From the NCBI GenBank assembly GCA_964491485.1, contig CAZBGV010000006.1:1-64000 (forward strand): a stretch of DNA of 64,000 nucleotides, in the 5' to 3' direction. Origin of the DNA: IDS-8 sp964491485 (GTDB lineage Bacteria; Pseudomonadota; Gammaproteobacteria; Steroidobacterales; Woeseiaceae). Below are positions 1-8,440 of the stretch, one piece after another. A program made the position numbers and the translations under genes. How positions within the stretch are numbered: the first letter of the stretch is position 1; each line of letters opens with the position of its first letter. Below the pieces are notes generated by a model. The model saw nothing but the letters and a program-made list of their open reading frames with translations. It was not told the origin of the DNA and searched no databases.

Positions 1-649
1 CCTCGACCAGCCGCTCGGCGATGCGCGCGCGCAGGCGCGTCATCGGCACACGGCGATCCCGGCGGCCCGGAGCCGGAGCGCTCACCGGCGGCAGCTCGGT
101 CTCCGGCCCGCCGCGCGGCGGCGTCTCGTCGTTCCGCTTGAGATAGTCCATCACGTCGGACTTCGTGATGCGCCCGTCGCGGCCGCTGCCGCTCACCGCG
201 GCGGCGTCCACGTCGTGCTCCTCGAGCAAGCGCCGTACCGAGGGGCTCAGCTTGTGCGCGCTTTCGCCGCGCGCCGTGGGTGCGGGCGGCTCCTCCGCTG
301 CCGCCGCCTCCGGCGGCGCGCTCGCGGGCGGCGTTTCCGGCCTCGCGGCGGCCGGTGCTTCCTGCGGCTCCACCGCGCTCGCGCCGTTGCCTGCGGTTTC
401 CCCCGCGGCCGTGCCCTCGCCCTCTTCCAGGATCGCGATCAGGTCGCCGGCGTGCACGGTCGCGCCGTCCTCGATCATGATTTCCTTCAACGTGCCGGCG
501 GCCGGCGAAGGCACCTCGAGCACGATCTTGTCCGTCTCGAGATCGACGAGATTCTCGTCGCGCGCCACCCTGTCGCCGGGCTTCTTGTGCCATGCCACCA
601 GGGTCGCGTCCGTGACGGATTCCGGCAGTGCAGGAACTCTGATCTCCAT
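1..649 (-). CDS. sucB: Dihydrolipoyllysine succinyltransferase, E2 of 2-oxoglutarate dehydrogenase (3' end missing)
   Basis: E2 core of the 2-oxoglutarate dehydrogenase complex (TCA cycle, cytoplasm); it passes the succinyl group from lipoyl-lysine to CoA. The first 216 codons are present and the rest lies off the left edge. Residues 1-75 form a lipoyl domain with ETDKIVLEV, so the lipoylated lysine should be Lys41. An Ala/Pro/Glu-rich linker follows (about 80-130), then a peripheral-subunit-binding domain beginning SPSVRRLLEEH, and the first residues of the acyltransferase domain (RVPMTRLRARIAERL). The ATG at 649 lies 2 bp after the sucA stop, so the pair is an operon. The short lipoyl motif and gene order favour the succinyl- over the acetyl-transferase. 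Confidence 0.95.
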   Translation of the reverse strand, partial: MEIRVPALPESVTDATLVAWHKKPGDRVARDENLVDLETDKIVLEVPSPAAGTLKEIMIEDGATVHAGDLIAILEEGEGTAAGETAGNGASAVEPQEAPAAARPETPPASAPPEAAAAEEPPAPTARGESAHKLSPSVRRLLEEHDVDAAAVSGSGRDGRITKSDVMDYLKRNDETPPRGGPETELPPVSAPAPGRRDRRVPMTRLRARIAERLVE

Positions 650-651
650 GT

Positions 652-3567
652 TCAGCTACTCTTCCTTTTCTTGCTGCGCGCGACGGAAGGCGTCGGCGCC
701 TTCTTGTTCTTTGGGCGCGGCCCGTCGGACTTGCGCGCGCGCGTGTCGGCGCCGAGCGCCGCCTCGACCAGCGCCTGCTGCTCCCGCAAGTGAATCTTGA
801 GGAGCCCGACGGCCGGCGCGGCGGCATGCGGGCGGCCGGCATAATAGAGTTGCTGCGCGTCCGAGAGCGGCTCCTGCAGGCGGTGCCGGATCTGGTACCA
901 GGCACCCTGGTTCTGCGGCTCCTCCTGGCACCATACGATCTCTTCGGCCTTCGGCCAGGCGGCGAGCGCGGCTGCAAACTGGTCGATCGGGAACGGGTAG
1001 AGCTGCTCGATGCGGATCACGGCGACGTTGTCGATTTCGCGGGCGCGCCGGGCCTCGAGCAGATCGTAATAGACCTTGCCGCTGCAGAAAACGACGCGGC
1101 GCGTCCGCTCCGGATCGATGTCGTCGATCTCGGGCATGACGGTCTGGAAACCGCCCTGCGAGAGGCTCGAGAGCGGCGACACGGAAAGCTTGTGCCGCAG
1201 CAGACTCTTCGGCGTCATGACGATGAGCGGCTTGCGGTAATCGCGGATCATCTGCCGGCGCAGCATGTGGAACAGCTGCGCGGGCGTCGAGGGCACGCAC
1301 ACCTGCATGTTGTCCTGGGCGCAGAGCTGGAGGAACCGCTCCAGCCTCGCCGAGGAGTGCTCCGGTCCCTGCCCCTCGTAGCCGTGCGGCAGGAACAGGG
1401 TCAGCCCGCACAGGCGGCCCCATTTCGCCTCGCCGGAGCTGATGAACTGGTCGATGACGACCTGCGCGCCGTTCGCGAAATCGCCGTATTGCGCTTCCCA
1501 GATGACCAGCGTGCACGGGTCGGCCGACGAGAAGCCGTATTCGAAGCCGAGCACCGCCTCCTCGGACAGCGGCGAATCGATGACCCGGAACGCGGAAAAG
1601 CGGTCGGAAACCGTTTCCAGCGGAACGTATTCGTCGCGGTTGCGCTGGTTGTGCAGCACCGAGTGACGATGGAAGAACGTGCCGCGGCTCGTGTCCTGCC
1701 CCGCCAGGCGGCAGTTGAAGCCGTCGTCGATGAGCGAGGCGAAGGCCAGCGCCTCGGCGAACCCCCAGTCGATGGCGACTTCGCCTTTCGCCATGCGCAC
1801 CCGCTCGTCCATGATGCGCTGGACGCGGCCGTGCAGCACGAAGCCCGGCGGCAGTGTCGTGATCCTGGTGCCGAGCTCGGCGAGCTTCTCCGGCGCCACC
1901 GTGGTGTCCACCTCGGCGTCCCACGGCGTGTCGAAATAACGGCTCCAGTCGATGCTCTGCACCACCTCGCCGTTGCCGATCAGCGTTTTCGGCACCGGCT
2001 CGCCGTGATCCAGCCGATCGCGGTATTCATCCTGCATCCGCTCCGCCTGCAGAGCATCGATCACTCCGGCGGCCACGAGCTTTTCGGCATAGATCTGGCG
2101 CGTCGTCTTGTGATTGCGGATGCGCGCGTACATCACCGGCTGCGTGGCGCTCGGCTCGTCCGCTTCGTTGTGCCCGTGCCGGCGGTAGCAGACGAAATCG
2201 ATCACCACGTCCTTTTTGAACTGCCGGCGGTACTCGAGCGCGAGCCGCGTCACGAACACGGCCGCCTCGGGATCGTCGCCGTTCACGTGGAAGATCGGCG
2301 CTTCGATCATCTTCGCGATGTCGGTGCAGTACGGCGTCGAGCGTGCATCGGAAGGCCGGCTGGTGGTGAAGCCGATCTGGTTGTTGATGACGATGTGCAC
2401 CGTGCCGCCGGTGCGGTAGCCGTTGGTCTGTGACAGCTGGAAGGTTTCGGCCACGACGCCCTGCGCCGCGAACGCGGCATCGCCATGGATCAGCACCGGC
2501 AGCACCTGCTCCCGCTCGACGTCGCCGCGGCGCTGCTGGCGCGCGCGCACGGAGCCCTCGACCACCGGATTCACGATCTCGAGGTGCGAGGGATTGAACG
2601 CGAGGGCGATGTGCACGTTGCCGCCCGGCGTCTTCATGTCCGCCGAGAAGCCCTTGTGATACTTCACGTCGCCCGAGCCCCTGAGCTGCTCCGGATCGAT
2701 GTTGCCTTCGAATTCCTCGAACAGCTCCTCCGGCGGCTTGCCGAGCACGTTCACCAGCACGTTGATGCGGCCGCGGTGCGCCATGCCGATCACGAATTCG
2801 CGGATGCCGGACGCTCCGCCGCTCTGGATCAGGGTATCCAGCATCGGGATGAGGCTCTCGCCGCCCTCGAGCGAGAACCGCTTCTGGCCGACGAAGCGCG
2901 TGTGCAGGTAGCGCTCTATGCCTTCGGCCGCCGTGAGTTGCTCCAGGATCCAGCGTTGCTCCTCGGGCGTGAAGTGCAGGGACACCATGCCCTTCTCGAA
3001 CGCCTCGCGCAGCCAGAGGCGCTCCCGCGAGCGGGACACGTGGGCGAACTCGGCGCCGATCTTGCCGCAGTAGATGCTTTTCAGCAGGGCGAGGATGTCC
3101 TTGAGCTTCATGCGGCGGTAGCCGGTGCCGGCCAGCCCGCCCGTGAAGAACTCGGTCTCCATGTCCGCTTCGCCGAGCCCCAGCCAGTCGAGCTTCAGGA
3201 CGCCCGGCGTGGGCCGCTCCATCAGCCCGAGGGGATCGATATCGGCGATCTGGTGGCCGCGCAGCCCGTAAACCTGGATCAATCGCGAGACCGCCGCCTG
3301 TTTTTCGCTCGCCGCGGAGAGCGGCGCGGCGACCGCGGCCACCGCCCGCCCGTCTGCGCGGCGTTCGCGGACGGCCTGCTCGACCTCACGGCGTACTGCC
3401 GAGTGCAGCACCTCGCCGTCGCGGCCGCCGAGCGACTCGAAATAGCGCCGCCAGCTCTCCGGCACCGATCGGGGGTCTGCGACGAACTCCTCGTAGAGGT
3501 GCTCGACGGCAGCTGCGTTGGCGCCGAACAGCGGCGTGCTCAGGTACTGTTCCTCGAAGGAACTCAT
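652..3567 (-). CDS. sucA: 2-oxoglutarate dehydrogenase E1 component
   Basis: Thiamine-diphosphate E1 of the 2-oxoglutarate dehydrogenase complex; it decarboxylates 2-oxoglutarate and succinylates the E2 lipoyl group. The protein has 971 residues, slightly longer than the usual roughly 930-940. It opens with the family N-terminus (FEEQYLSTPLFGAN) and contains GLRGHQIADIDPLGL, HRGRINVL, HGDAAFAAQG and the NNQIGFTT region of the cofactor-binding half. The family similarity ends near EQQALVEAALG; the last 30 or so residues are a Lys/Arg/Pro-rich tail ending SKKRKSS, not typical of the family. The start is an ATG at 3567. No gene lies between it and the DUF5658 gene upstream, so its promoter is probably within 3568-3745. 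Confidence 0.97.
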   Translation of the reverse strand: MSSFEEQYLSTPLFGANAAAVEHLYEEFVADPRSVPESWRRYFESLGGRDGEVLHSAVRREVEQAVRERRADGRAVAAVAAPLSAASEKQAAVSRLIQVYGLRGHQIADIDPLGLMERPTPGVLKLDWLGLGEADMETEFFTGGLAGTGYRRMKLKDILALLKSIYCGKIGAEFAHVSRSRERLWLREAFEKGMVSLHFTPEEQRWILEQLTAAEGIERYLHTRFVGQKRFSLEGGESLIPMLDTLIQSGGASGIREFVIGMAHRGRINVLVNVLGKPPEELFEEFEGNIDPEQLRGSGDVKYHKGFSADMKTPGGNVHIALAFNPSHLEIVNPVVEGSVRARQQRRGDVEREQVLPVLIHGDAAFAAQGVVAETFQLSQTNGYRTGGTVHIVINNQIGFTTSRPSDARSTPYCTDIAKMIEAPIFHVNGDDPEAAVFVTRLALEYRRQFKKDVVIDFVCYRRHGHNEADEPSATQPVMYARIRNHKTTRQIYAEKLVAAGVIDALQAERMQDEYRDRLDHGEPVPKTLIGNGEVVQSIDWSRYFDTPWDAEVDTTVAPEKLAELGTRITTLPPGFVLHGRVQRIMDERVRMAKGEVAIDWGFAEALAFASLIDDGFNCRLAGQDTSRGTFFHRHSVLHNQRNRDEYVPLETVSDRFSAFRVIDSPLSEEAVLGFEYGFSSADPCTLVIWEAQYGDFANGAQVVIDQFISSGEAKWGRLCGLTLFLPHGYEGQGPEHSSARLERFLQLCAQDNMQVCVPSTPAQLFHMLRRQMIRDYRKPLIVMTPKSLLRHKLSVSPLSSLSQGGFQTVMPEIDDIDPERTRRVVFCSGKVYYDLLEARRAREIDNVAVIRIEQLYPFPIDQFAAALAAWPKAEEIVWCQEEPQNQGAWYQIRHRLQEPLSDAQQLYYAGRPHAAAPAVGLLKIHLREQQALVEAALGADTRARKSDGPRPKNKKAPTPSVARSKKRKSS

Positions 3568-3745
3568 GGCGCAAAACGGTTCACGAAACCAGCTGTTTCG
3601 AAGGTCTCGGCAGTGGGGAACGGGGCCGGTAGTTTAGCCCAATGACGGGGAACAACACTAGCCGCGGAAACCATTGCGCGGACACGCTCGCGAAGCCGAG
3701 CGGGGGCCTGCTGCCGAAGGTTCCGGATGCTGCCGCCAGGGTTGC

Positions 3746-4267
3746 TCACGAGGAGCCGAGCAGCATCAGGAACTGATAGCAGGCGAGGCAGGCGTAGAAG
3801 CTGAAGAACAATGTGAGCAGCGCGCCCGTTCGCAGCAAATTGAAGACCCGCAAACGCGACAGGAAAACGAGTGCCAGGATGCCGAGCCCCGTCAGGGCCA
3901 TTTTGCTCGCGGCGAACGCGAAGTCACCGTGGCCGAGCATCGCCGCCATGATGGGGTTCACCTCGATCGCGCCGCGCTCGAGCAGCCGGAGCGTGAGGAA
4001 GGCGTCGAGGGTGGAGAGCAGCATGATGCCGACGGCGAGAAAGAACAGCCACGGGTGATGCCAGTCGATGAACACGGCGTCGCGTTCCGAATCCCGGCGA
4101 TACCGGCGGCGCCGCGACCGCAGGTAGCCGAAAACCACGGTCCGCCAGGTGAAGCGGCGCCGGTCCGGCAGCACGCGCGTGTCGGCGAACGACCCGGTGT
4201 CTTCCATCTGCACGATCCCGCTCAACTCTTCCGCCCTCGCCATCCGGCCGCTTTCCCCGTCACCCAC
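3746..4267 (-). CDS. DUF5658 family membrane protein
   Basis: Unknown function. A soluble, Arg-rich N-terminal part (about residues 1-65, with RSRRRRYRRD) precedes three or four hydrophobic segments. The segment WLFFLAVGIMLLSTLDAFLT followed by LLERGAIEVNPIMAAML is the signature of DUF5658. The GTG at 4267 overlaps the end of the cytochrome gene by 8 bp, suggesting translational coupling; an ATG at 4243 is an alternative start. Cytochrome and membrane protein therefore probably share one mRNA, but nothing in the membrane protein suggests haem binding. Confidence 0.8.
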   Translation of the reverse strand: MGDGESGRMARAEELSGIVQMEDTGSFADTRVLPDRRRFTWRTVVFGYLRSRRRRYRRDSERDAVFIDWHHPWLFFLAVGIMLLSTLDAFLTLRLLERGAIEVNPIMAAMLGHGDFAFAASKMALTGLGILALVFLSRLRVFNLLRTGALLTLFFSFYACLACYQFLMLLGSS

Positions 4268-4793
4268 CGCCCGCCGACTCCTTGTCTTTATCTTTATCTT
4301 CTTCCGTGATCCGCAGCAGGGCGGCGATCAGCGCGTCGCGTGCCTTCTGGTCGGAGAGCCCGACGAACGACATGCGGTTGCCCGGCACGAAGCGCCAGGG
4401 CGCGGCGATCCAGGCATCCAGCGCACGCGGCGTCCACACGAAATCCGCTGCCTGCATGGCGGGTGACCAGGAAAAGTCGTCGAGCGACCCGGCGCGGCGC
4501 CCGAACAGCCCGTACAGGCTGGGACCGAGCGGAGTCGAGGCGCGGTCATCGAGATTGTGGCAGGTGCGGCACTGGAACGTGAGGTTGCGGCCGTACTCGA
4601 GGTCCGCGTCGCGATAGCGTGCCAGCTTCAGGTAATCGGCGGTCGGCAGCACTACCTGCTCGCCCAGCGTCGCGGCCGTCAGGTAGCCTGGGTCCTCCTC
4701 CGGCGCGGCCGCATCCAGCTCGCGGCCGGAGCGGCTGCAGGCGACGGCGAGGACCGCGACGATGGTCGGCAGCAGCACGCGCAAGGGGCTCAT
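4260..4793 (-). CDS. Class I cytochrome c, lipoprotein-anchored
   Basis: Single-haem c-type cytochrome, 177 residues. The start at 4793 begins MSPLRVLLPTIVAVLAVAC, a lipoprotein signal with lipobox Cys19, so the protein should sit on a periplasmic membrane face. Haem attachment is CRTCH (Cys75, Cys78, His79). It is followed by LGPSLYGLFGRRAGS, as in small class I cytochromes of the c550/CycM type. NRMSF probably gives the distal Met ligand. The tail is acidic and Lys-rich (EEDKDKDKE). It is the first gene of a two-gene unit and overlaps the DUF5658 start. The longer reading frame upstream of 4793 lacks signal character and is not used. Its electron partner is unknown. Confidence 0.88.
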   Translation of the reverse strand: MSPLRVLLPTIVAVLAVACSRSGRELDAAAPEEDPGYLTAATLGEQVVLPTADYLKLARYRDADLEYGRNLTFQCRTCHNLDDRASTPLGPSLYGLFGRRAGSLDDFSWSPAMQAADFVWTPRALDAWIAAPWRFVPGNRMSFVGLSDQKARDALIAALLRITEEDKDKDKESAGGG

Positions 4794-4996
4794 CGGGCAG
4801 ATCCCTCTGTTCGGATGACGGCCGCCTCCCGGCCGCCACGGGATTCTCTGCGAGCTTCGCCGGTTTGGCAATGACAGGGATCACGCAGGGTACGGCCCGC
4901 GCGGCGAGGGCAATTTCGCGCCAGAAAGCGGAATTATGGAGAAGGCACTTCCCGCCGCGGGCGAGGTAGGTTGCGCCTCGTCGCGAGGTGGAGCGC

Positions 4997-5863
4997 ATGC
5001 CTGCACCACGAACAGCCTGTCCGGTTTTCCGGGTTTCCATCCTTGCGGTCATGCTTTTTCAGGTCGCCGCGCTGTTCGCGAGGAGCCGGCTCGAGCTGGA
5101 GCTCGTGAATGCCGGTGTCGGTGCACTCCCGGCGAAGCATCTCAGCTACCTCGCCGTGCCGCCCATCCTCGTCATTCTCATGTATCCGTACTTCGCCCGC
5201 TGCAAATGCGCGTTGCAGCGGCTGCTGCAGCTGAAAGATCTGACGGGACGACTGGTACTCAAGGCTGCCCTCGTCGGCTTGACGCTGCGGCTGCTGCGCT
5301 GGGCCTTTCTGACGGTCCTGGTATGGCTCGGGGTCACCGGGAACAGCGGGCCGTCCCCGACGCGCTTCGGCTTCGCGTGTCCGCCGCTCCCCGTTCTGCT
5401 GCTCAGCGGCCTCGTGATGCCGGTTCTGGTCCCGCTCGTCGAAGAGATCGTGAACCGCGGCTTCCTGTTGCACGCGTTGCTGCCACGTGGAAGAGCCCTG
5501 GCGGTGATGCTTTCGGCTGCACTCTTTGCGGCGATGCATCCACCGGGCAGCTACGCCCTCACCTTCGTGGCGGGCGTCGTGTTCGCGGTCCAGGCGTTGA
5601 GCTTCCGCACTCTCTGGGCGCCGCTCGCGGCGCACATGACGTACAACGCCGCCGCCATCGTCGACTGGGGATGCTTCACGATAGTGTGGAATCCCTCGCC
5701 GGACGACCCGTTGCTGTCGAAACTGGCCCTGCTGTCGGTGGCCGCCCTCCTCGCCGGCGGCTGGCTGTTATGGCGCCTCGCGAGTGAAAGGGCTGCTGGC
5801 GGGAACACCCCCGGCAGCAGCCCTGCCGCGCCGACTACAGGGCGTTTGCCACCCTCTCGATGA
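4997..5863 (+). CDS. CPBP family intramembrane metalloprotease
   Basis: Polytopic membrane protein of 288 residues of the CPBP (CaaX protease/bacteriocin-processing, Abi) family. All family motifs are present: EEIVNRG (Glu149, Glu150, Arg154), FAAMH (Phe177, His181) and HMTYN (His213, Asn217), so it is probably an active zinc-dependent intramembrane peptidase. About seven hydrophobic segments are visible. The ATG at 4997 follows GAGGTGGAG; a GTG at 4988 is possible but would remove that spacing. It is convergent with the small double-glycine-leader peptide gene at 5835-6026, and the two coding regions overlap by 29 bp. Family members of this type often process or give immunity to bacteriocin-like peptides; a link here is inference from position. 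Confidence 0.9.
   Translation: MPAPRTACPVFRVSILAVMLFQVAALFARSRLELELVNAGVGALPAKHLSYLAVPPILVILMYPYFARCKCALQRLLQLKDLTGRLVLKAALVGLTLRLLRWAFLTVLVWLGVTGNSGPSPTRFGFACPPLPVLLLSGLVMPVLVPLVEEIVNRGFLLHALLPRGRALAVMLSAALFAAMHPPGSYALTFVAGVVFAVQALSFRTLWAPLAAHMTYNAAAIVDWGCFTIVWNPSPDDPLLSKLALLSVAALLAGGWLLWRLASERAAGGNTPGSSPAAPTTGRLPPSR
5790..5823 (-). terminator. Rho-independent terminator for the small peptide gene
   Basis: Stem GGGCTGCTG / CAGCAGCCC (5790-5798 with 5815-5823), followed on the minus strand by TTTC. It begins 12 bp after the peptide stop codon and lies inside the 3' coding end of the CPBP gene. The stem is perfect over 9 bp; the U tract is short. Confidence 0.6.
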
Positions 5864-6026
5864 TGTGCGAGGCGGCACTGACCAGCCCCTCGTACAGGTT
5901 GACGAGATCGTCGCCGAAGCTTTCCGTATTGCTGACGCCGCCGTAGTTGTTGCCGTCGTCGGGGCCGCAGCTCAGGTCGCCGCCGCCGGCGACCTGCGCC
6001 AGCTCGTGCAATGCGAGTTCTCTCAT
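5835..6026 (-). CDS. Small peptide precursor with double-glycine leader (bacteriocin/microcin-like)
   Basis: 63-residue peptide not recognised as a named product. The N-terminus MRELALHELAQVAGG matches the double-glycine leader consensus (MRELxxxEhxxVxGG) removed by C39-type exporters. Cleavage after the Gly pair would release a roughly 48-residue peptide rich in Gly, Asp, Asn and Ser in its first half, ending in an amphipathic helix (LVNLYEGLVSAASHIIERV) and carrying one Cys. The ATG at 6026 has a strong GGAGG eight bases upstream, which decides this start over the longer frame beginning at 6176. A terminator hairpin follows the stop. It is convergent with a CPBP protease gene. No C39 exporter is present in the window. 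Toxin, signal or other secreted peptide are all possible. Confidence 0.72.
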   Translation of the reverse strand: MRELALHELAQVAGGGDLSCGPDDGNNYGGVSNTESFGDDLVNLYEGLVSAASHIIERVANAL

Positions 6027-6237
6027 GACGCTCAACCTCCGTGTTGTAGAATGAATGACTGCGCTTCCTGCGCACTTCGAAGCTACGGCGTGCGGACGAC
6101 CCGGGCGAGTCCTGAAACTGGCACGAATGAACCGATTTGTGCCTGGCGCAGCGGTGAGCCGCGTGACCCGGGTCACGGCCGCGCGTCGGCGGCCCGGCTA
6201 GGCTGCGCTTTCCGGCGTCGCTCACTGGAGGACCGCC

Positions 6238-6894
6238 ATGCACTCACTACGCACCTGCCTGCTGCTCGCCGGTCTCGCGGCCGCCGCGAATGCCGGGGCC
6301 GACGACAATCTCTGGCTCGGCGTCAAGGCCGGCACGCTCGGCCTGGGGGTCGAGGGCACGTGGCGCCCGCTGCCCTGGTTCGACCTGCGCGCCGGCCTGA
6401 ACACCTTCGAATACGATCACGACGGGGACGAAGCCGGCATCGATTACGACGCGACCCTCGACCTGCGCACGACCTACGCGACCGCGAACCTGCTGCTGCC
6501 GGCGTCCCCGTTTCGCCTCACCGCGGGCGTGTTCAACAACGGCAACGAGCTCAGGCTGATCAGCCGCGATACCGGCCCCGTCGAAGTGGGCGGCACGACG
6601 TTCTCCGGCGCCGAGGTCGGCACGCTGCGCGGCACCGCGACGTTCGACGACGTCGCGCCGTACGCGGGCATCGGCTTCGATTTCGGATTGTTCGGCAAGG
6701 TGGGGCTCAACCTCGACCTCGGCGTCCTGTTCCAGGGCGCTCCGGCTGTCGCCCTGAGTGCCGACGGCCTGCTCGCGAACGACCCGGATTTCCAGGCGTC
6801 GCTCGCCGCCGAGCAAGCCGAGCTCGAGGACGAGGTCGACGATTACAAGGCCTACCCCGTCGCGTCGCTGACCCTGACGTTCCAGTTCCTCTGA
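6238..6894 (+). CDS. Outer-membrane beta-barrel protein
   Basis: 218-residue exported protein. Residues 1-19 are a Sec signal peptide (TCLLLAGLAAAANAGA). The mature part consists of alternating short hydrophobic/aromatic strands typical of a small outer-membrane barrel (LGVKAGTLGLGVEG, WFDLRAGLNTF, APYAGIGFDFGLFG), and the chain ends with an aromatic strand (LTLTFQFL). An acidic loop/helix (EQAELEDEVDDYK) precedes the last strand. GGAGG seven bases before the ATG fixes the start. Its ligand or role is unknown. It resembles outer-membrane proteins annotated only as barrel domains. Confidence 0.8.
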   Translation: MHSLRTCLLLAGLAAAANAGADDNLWLGVKAGTLGLGVEGTWRPLPWFDLRAGLNTFEYDHDGDEAGIDYDATLDLRTTYATANLLLPASPFRLTAGVFNNGNELRLISRDTGPVEVGGTTFSGAEVGTLRGTATFDDVAPYAGIGFDFGLFGKVGLNLDLGVLFQGAPAVALSADGLLANDPDFQASLAAEQAELEDEVDDYKAYPVASLTLTFQFL

Positions 6895-6952
6895 GCCGCC
6901 GGCTCGTGCGCCCGCCCTCGCCGGCGCGCGGCCGGGAACACGCCGGCCAGGG

Positions 6953-8305
6953 CTAAAGCGCGTCCTGCACGCGGAACAGGGCGATGCGCGCCTGCAGGTA
7001 GGCGAGGCGCAGGAACGCCGCGGGGAAACGCGGTGCAAGACCGCGCAGCATCGCCGGCACGGTGTCCGGGCAGGGTGCGCGGTCGCCCGCGTGCAGCCAG
7101 CGCGCGAGCTCGCGCCCGCCCCAGGTGGCGGTGTTCACCCCGTTGCCGTGATAGCCGAAGGCGAACCAGACGCTCGGGTCGTCGTCCAGGCGGCCGATGC
7201 ACGGCGTGAGCCTCAGCGTGATGCAGATCAGCCCGTGCCAGCGGTATTCGACCGGCACGTGCCGCCAGTGCGGGAACAGGCGCCCGAGCTCGCGAACCAG
7301 CGCCGCGTAGGTGTGCTCCGCACCCGCCCGGTCGCCGCGCGAATGGCCGCGGCCGCCGAACAGGAACCGCCTGTCGGGCAGCAGGCGAAAGTAGTTGAGC
7401 ACGTTCTTCGACGTGATCGCGGGGTTGGCGGTGCGCCAGCCCTGCGCCGCGAGCTCGTCTTCGGCGAGCGGCCGCGTGACCACGATGGCGCTGATCATCG
7501 GCAGCGGCCGGCCGCGAAAGGCAGGGTGCAGCTCCTCGGGCATGAAGCCGTTCGCGGCCACGATGACGCGCCGGCAGCGGAGAGCGCCGCCGCGGGTGAC
7601 CAGAACGTGCCCGCCGCGCTCGCGGCGCCACTCGATCACCTCGCTCCGGGCATGCAGGCGGGCGCCGGCCGCGGCTGCCGCGCGCGCCAGGCCGAAAAGG
7701 TAGCGCAACGGGTGGATGGCGAAGGCCGGCCGCTGGACCACGCCGCCGTGCCCCGGGGAGGCACGGAAATAGCGCTCGGCGAACGCGGCGCCGTCGAGCA
7801 CCTCGTTGTCGATGCCGAGCAGCTCCCGCTGCATTTCGGCGTGCGCGCGCAGGTGTGCGAACGCGCGCGGCGAATGCGCGATGTCGAGCTCCGCATCGCC
7901 CGTCACGTCCGCGGCCATGCCCTCGGTTTCGATGAGCTCGCGCACGAGCTCGACCGCTTCGGCCTGGGAGCGATAGAAGCGGCGCGTCTCGTCCAGCCCG
8001 TGGCGCTTCAGCATGCGCGGCAGGGACAGGGAGGTCGCCCCGATGCCGCAGAAGCCCGCGTTGCGCCCCGAGGCGCCCCAGCCGAGAGGCCCCGATTCGA
8101 GGACGCGCGCCTCGATGCCGTGCTCGCGGGCGAGGTGCAGCGCCGCGGAAAGGCCCGTGTAGCCGCCGCCCAGGACGGCGACGTCGCAGGTCGCGTCGCC
8201 CTCGAGCGGCGGCGCCGCCGGGCGCTCCGTGTCCACGGACGCTTCCCACCACGAGGGCTGCGGATCGGAAAACCGGTACATGTCGTCGTGATAGAGGTGT
8301 CGCAT
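6953..8305 (-). CDS. FAD-dependent oxidoreductase (D-amino-acid oxidase fold, PuuB-like)
   Basis: 450-residue flavoenzyme of the DAO family. The dinucleotide motif CDVAVLGGGYTGLSAALHLA is near residue 40, followed by LGWGASGRNAGFCG, the flavin-proximal segment seen in gamma-glutamylputrescine oxidase and related amine oxidases. RRVIVAANGF and the C-terminal FGYHGNGVNTATWGGRELA are also family features. It probably oxidises a secondary or primary amine, releasing H2O2; the substrate cannot be read from the sequence. The start at 8305 (MRHLYHDDMYRF) follows GGGAG; the longer frame to 8554 runs across the arfB region and is rejected. It stands alone, convergent with the OMP gene. Confidence 0.88.
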   Translation of the reverse strand: MRHLYHDDMYRFSDPQPSWWEASVDTERPAAPPLEGDATCDVAVLGGGYTGLSAALHLAREHGIEARVLESGPLGWGASGRNAGFCGIGATSLSLPRMLKRHGLDETRRFYRSQAEAVELVRELIETEGMAADVTGDAELDIAHSPRAFAHLRAHAEMQRELLGIDNEVLDGAAFAERYFRASPGHGGVVQRPAFAIHPLRYLFGLARAAAAAGARLHARSEVIEWRRERGGHVLVTRGGALRCRRVIVAANGFMPEELHPAFRGRPLPMISAIVVTRPLAEDELAAQGWRTANPAITSKNVLNYFRLLPDRRFLFGGRGHSRGDRAGAEHTYAALVRELGRLFPHWRHVPVEYRWHGLICITLRLTPCIGRLDDDPSVWFAFGYHGNGVNTATWGGRELARWLHAGDRAPCPDTVPAMLRGLAPRFPAAFLRLAYLQARIALFRVQDAL

Positions 8306-8440
8306 GCCGGCGCTCCCGGTTTGCCTCGGTAGCCAGTGCCGGTGGCCTCCCCGGCCGATCACCCTGGCCGATGCGGATTCTTGCACACCCCGGATCGGCG
8401 CATGCGAACATTGCCGGGAAGCTGGTCGAAGGCCTACGCC

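Noticed and set aside
790..2433. Long plus-strand ORF (547 codons) antisense to sucA
   Set aside because: An artefact of high GC content; sucA on the other strand is unmistakable and the translation is Arg/His/Leu-rich without a fold.
3564..3749. 61-codon ORF before sucA
   Set aside because: No ribosome binding site, no fold, overlaps the sucA start in another frame; more likely the leader/promoter region.
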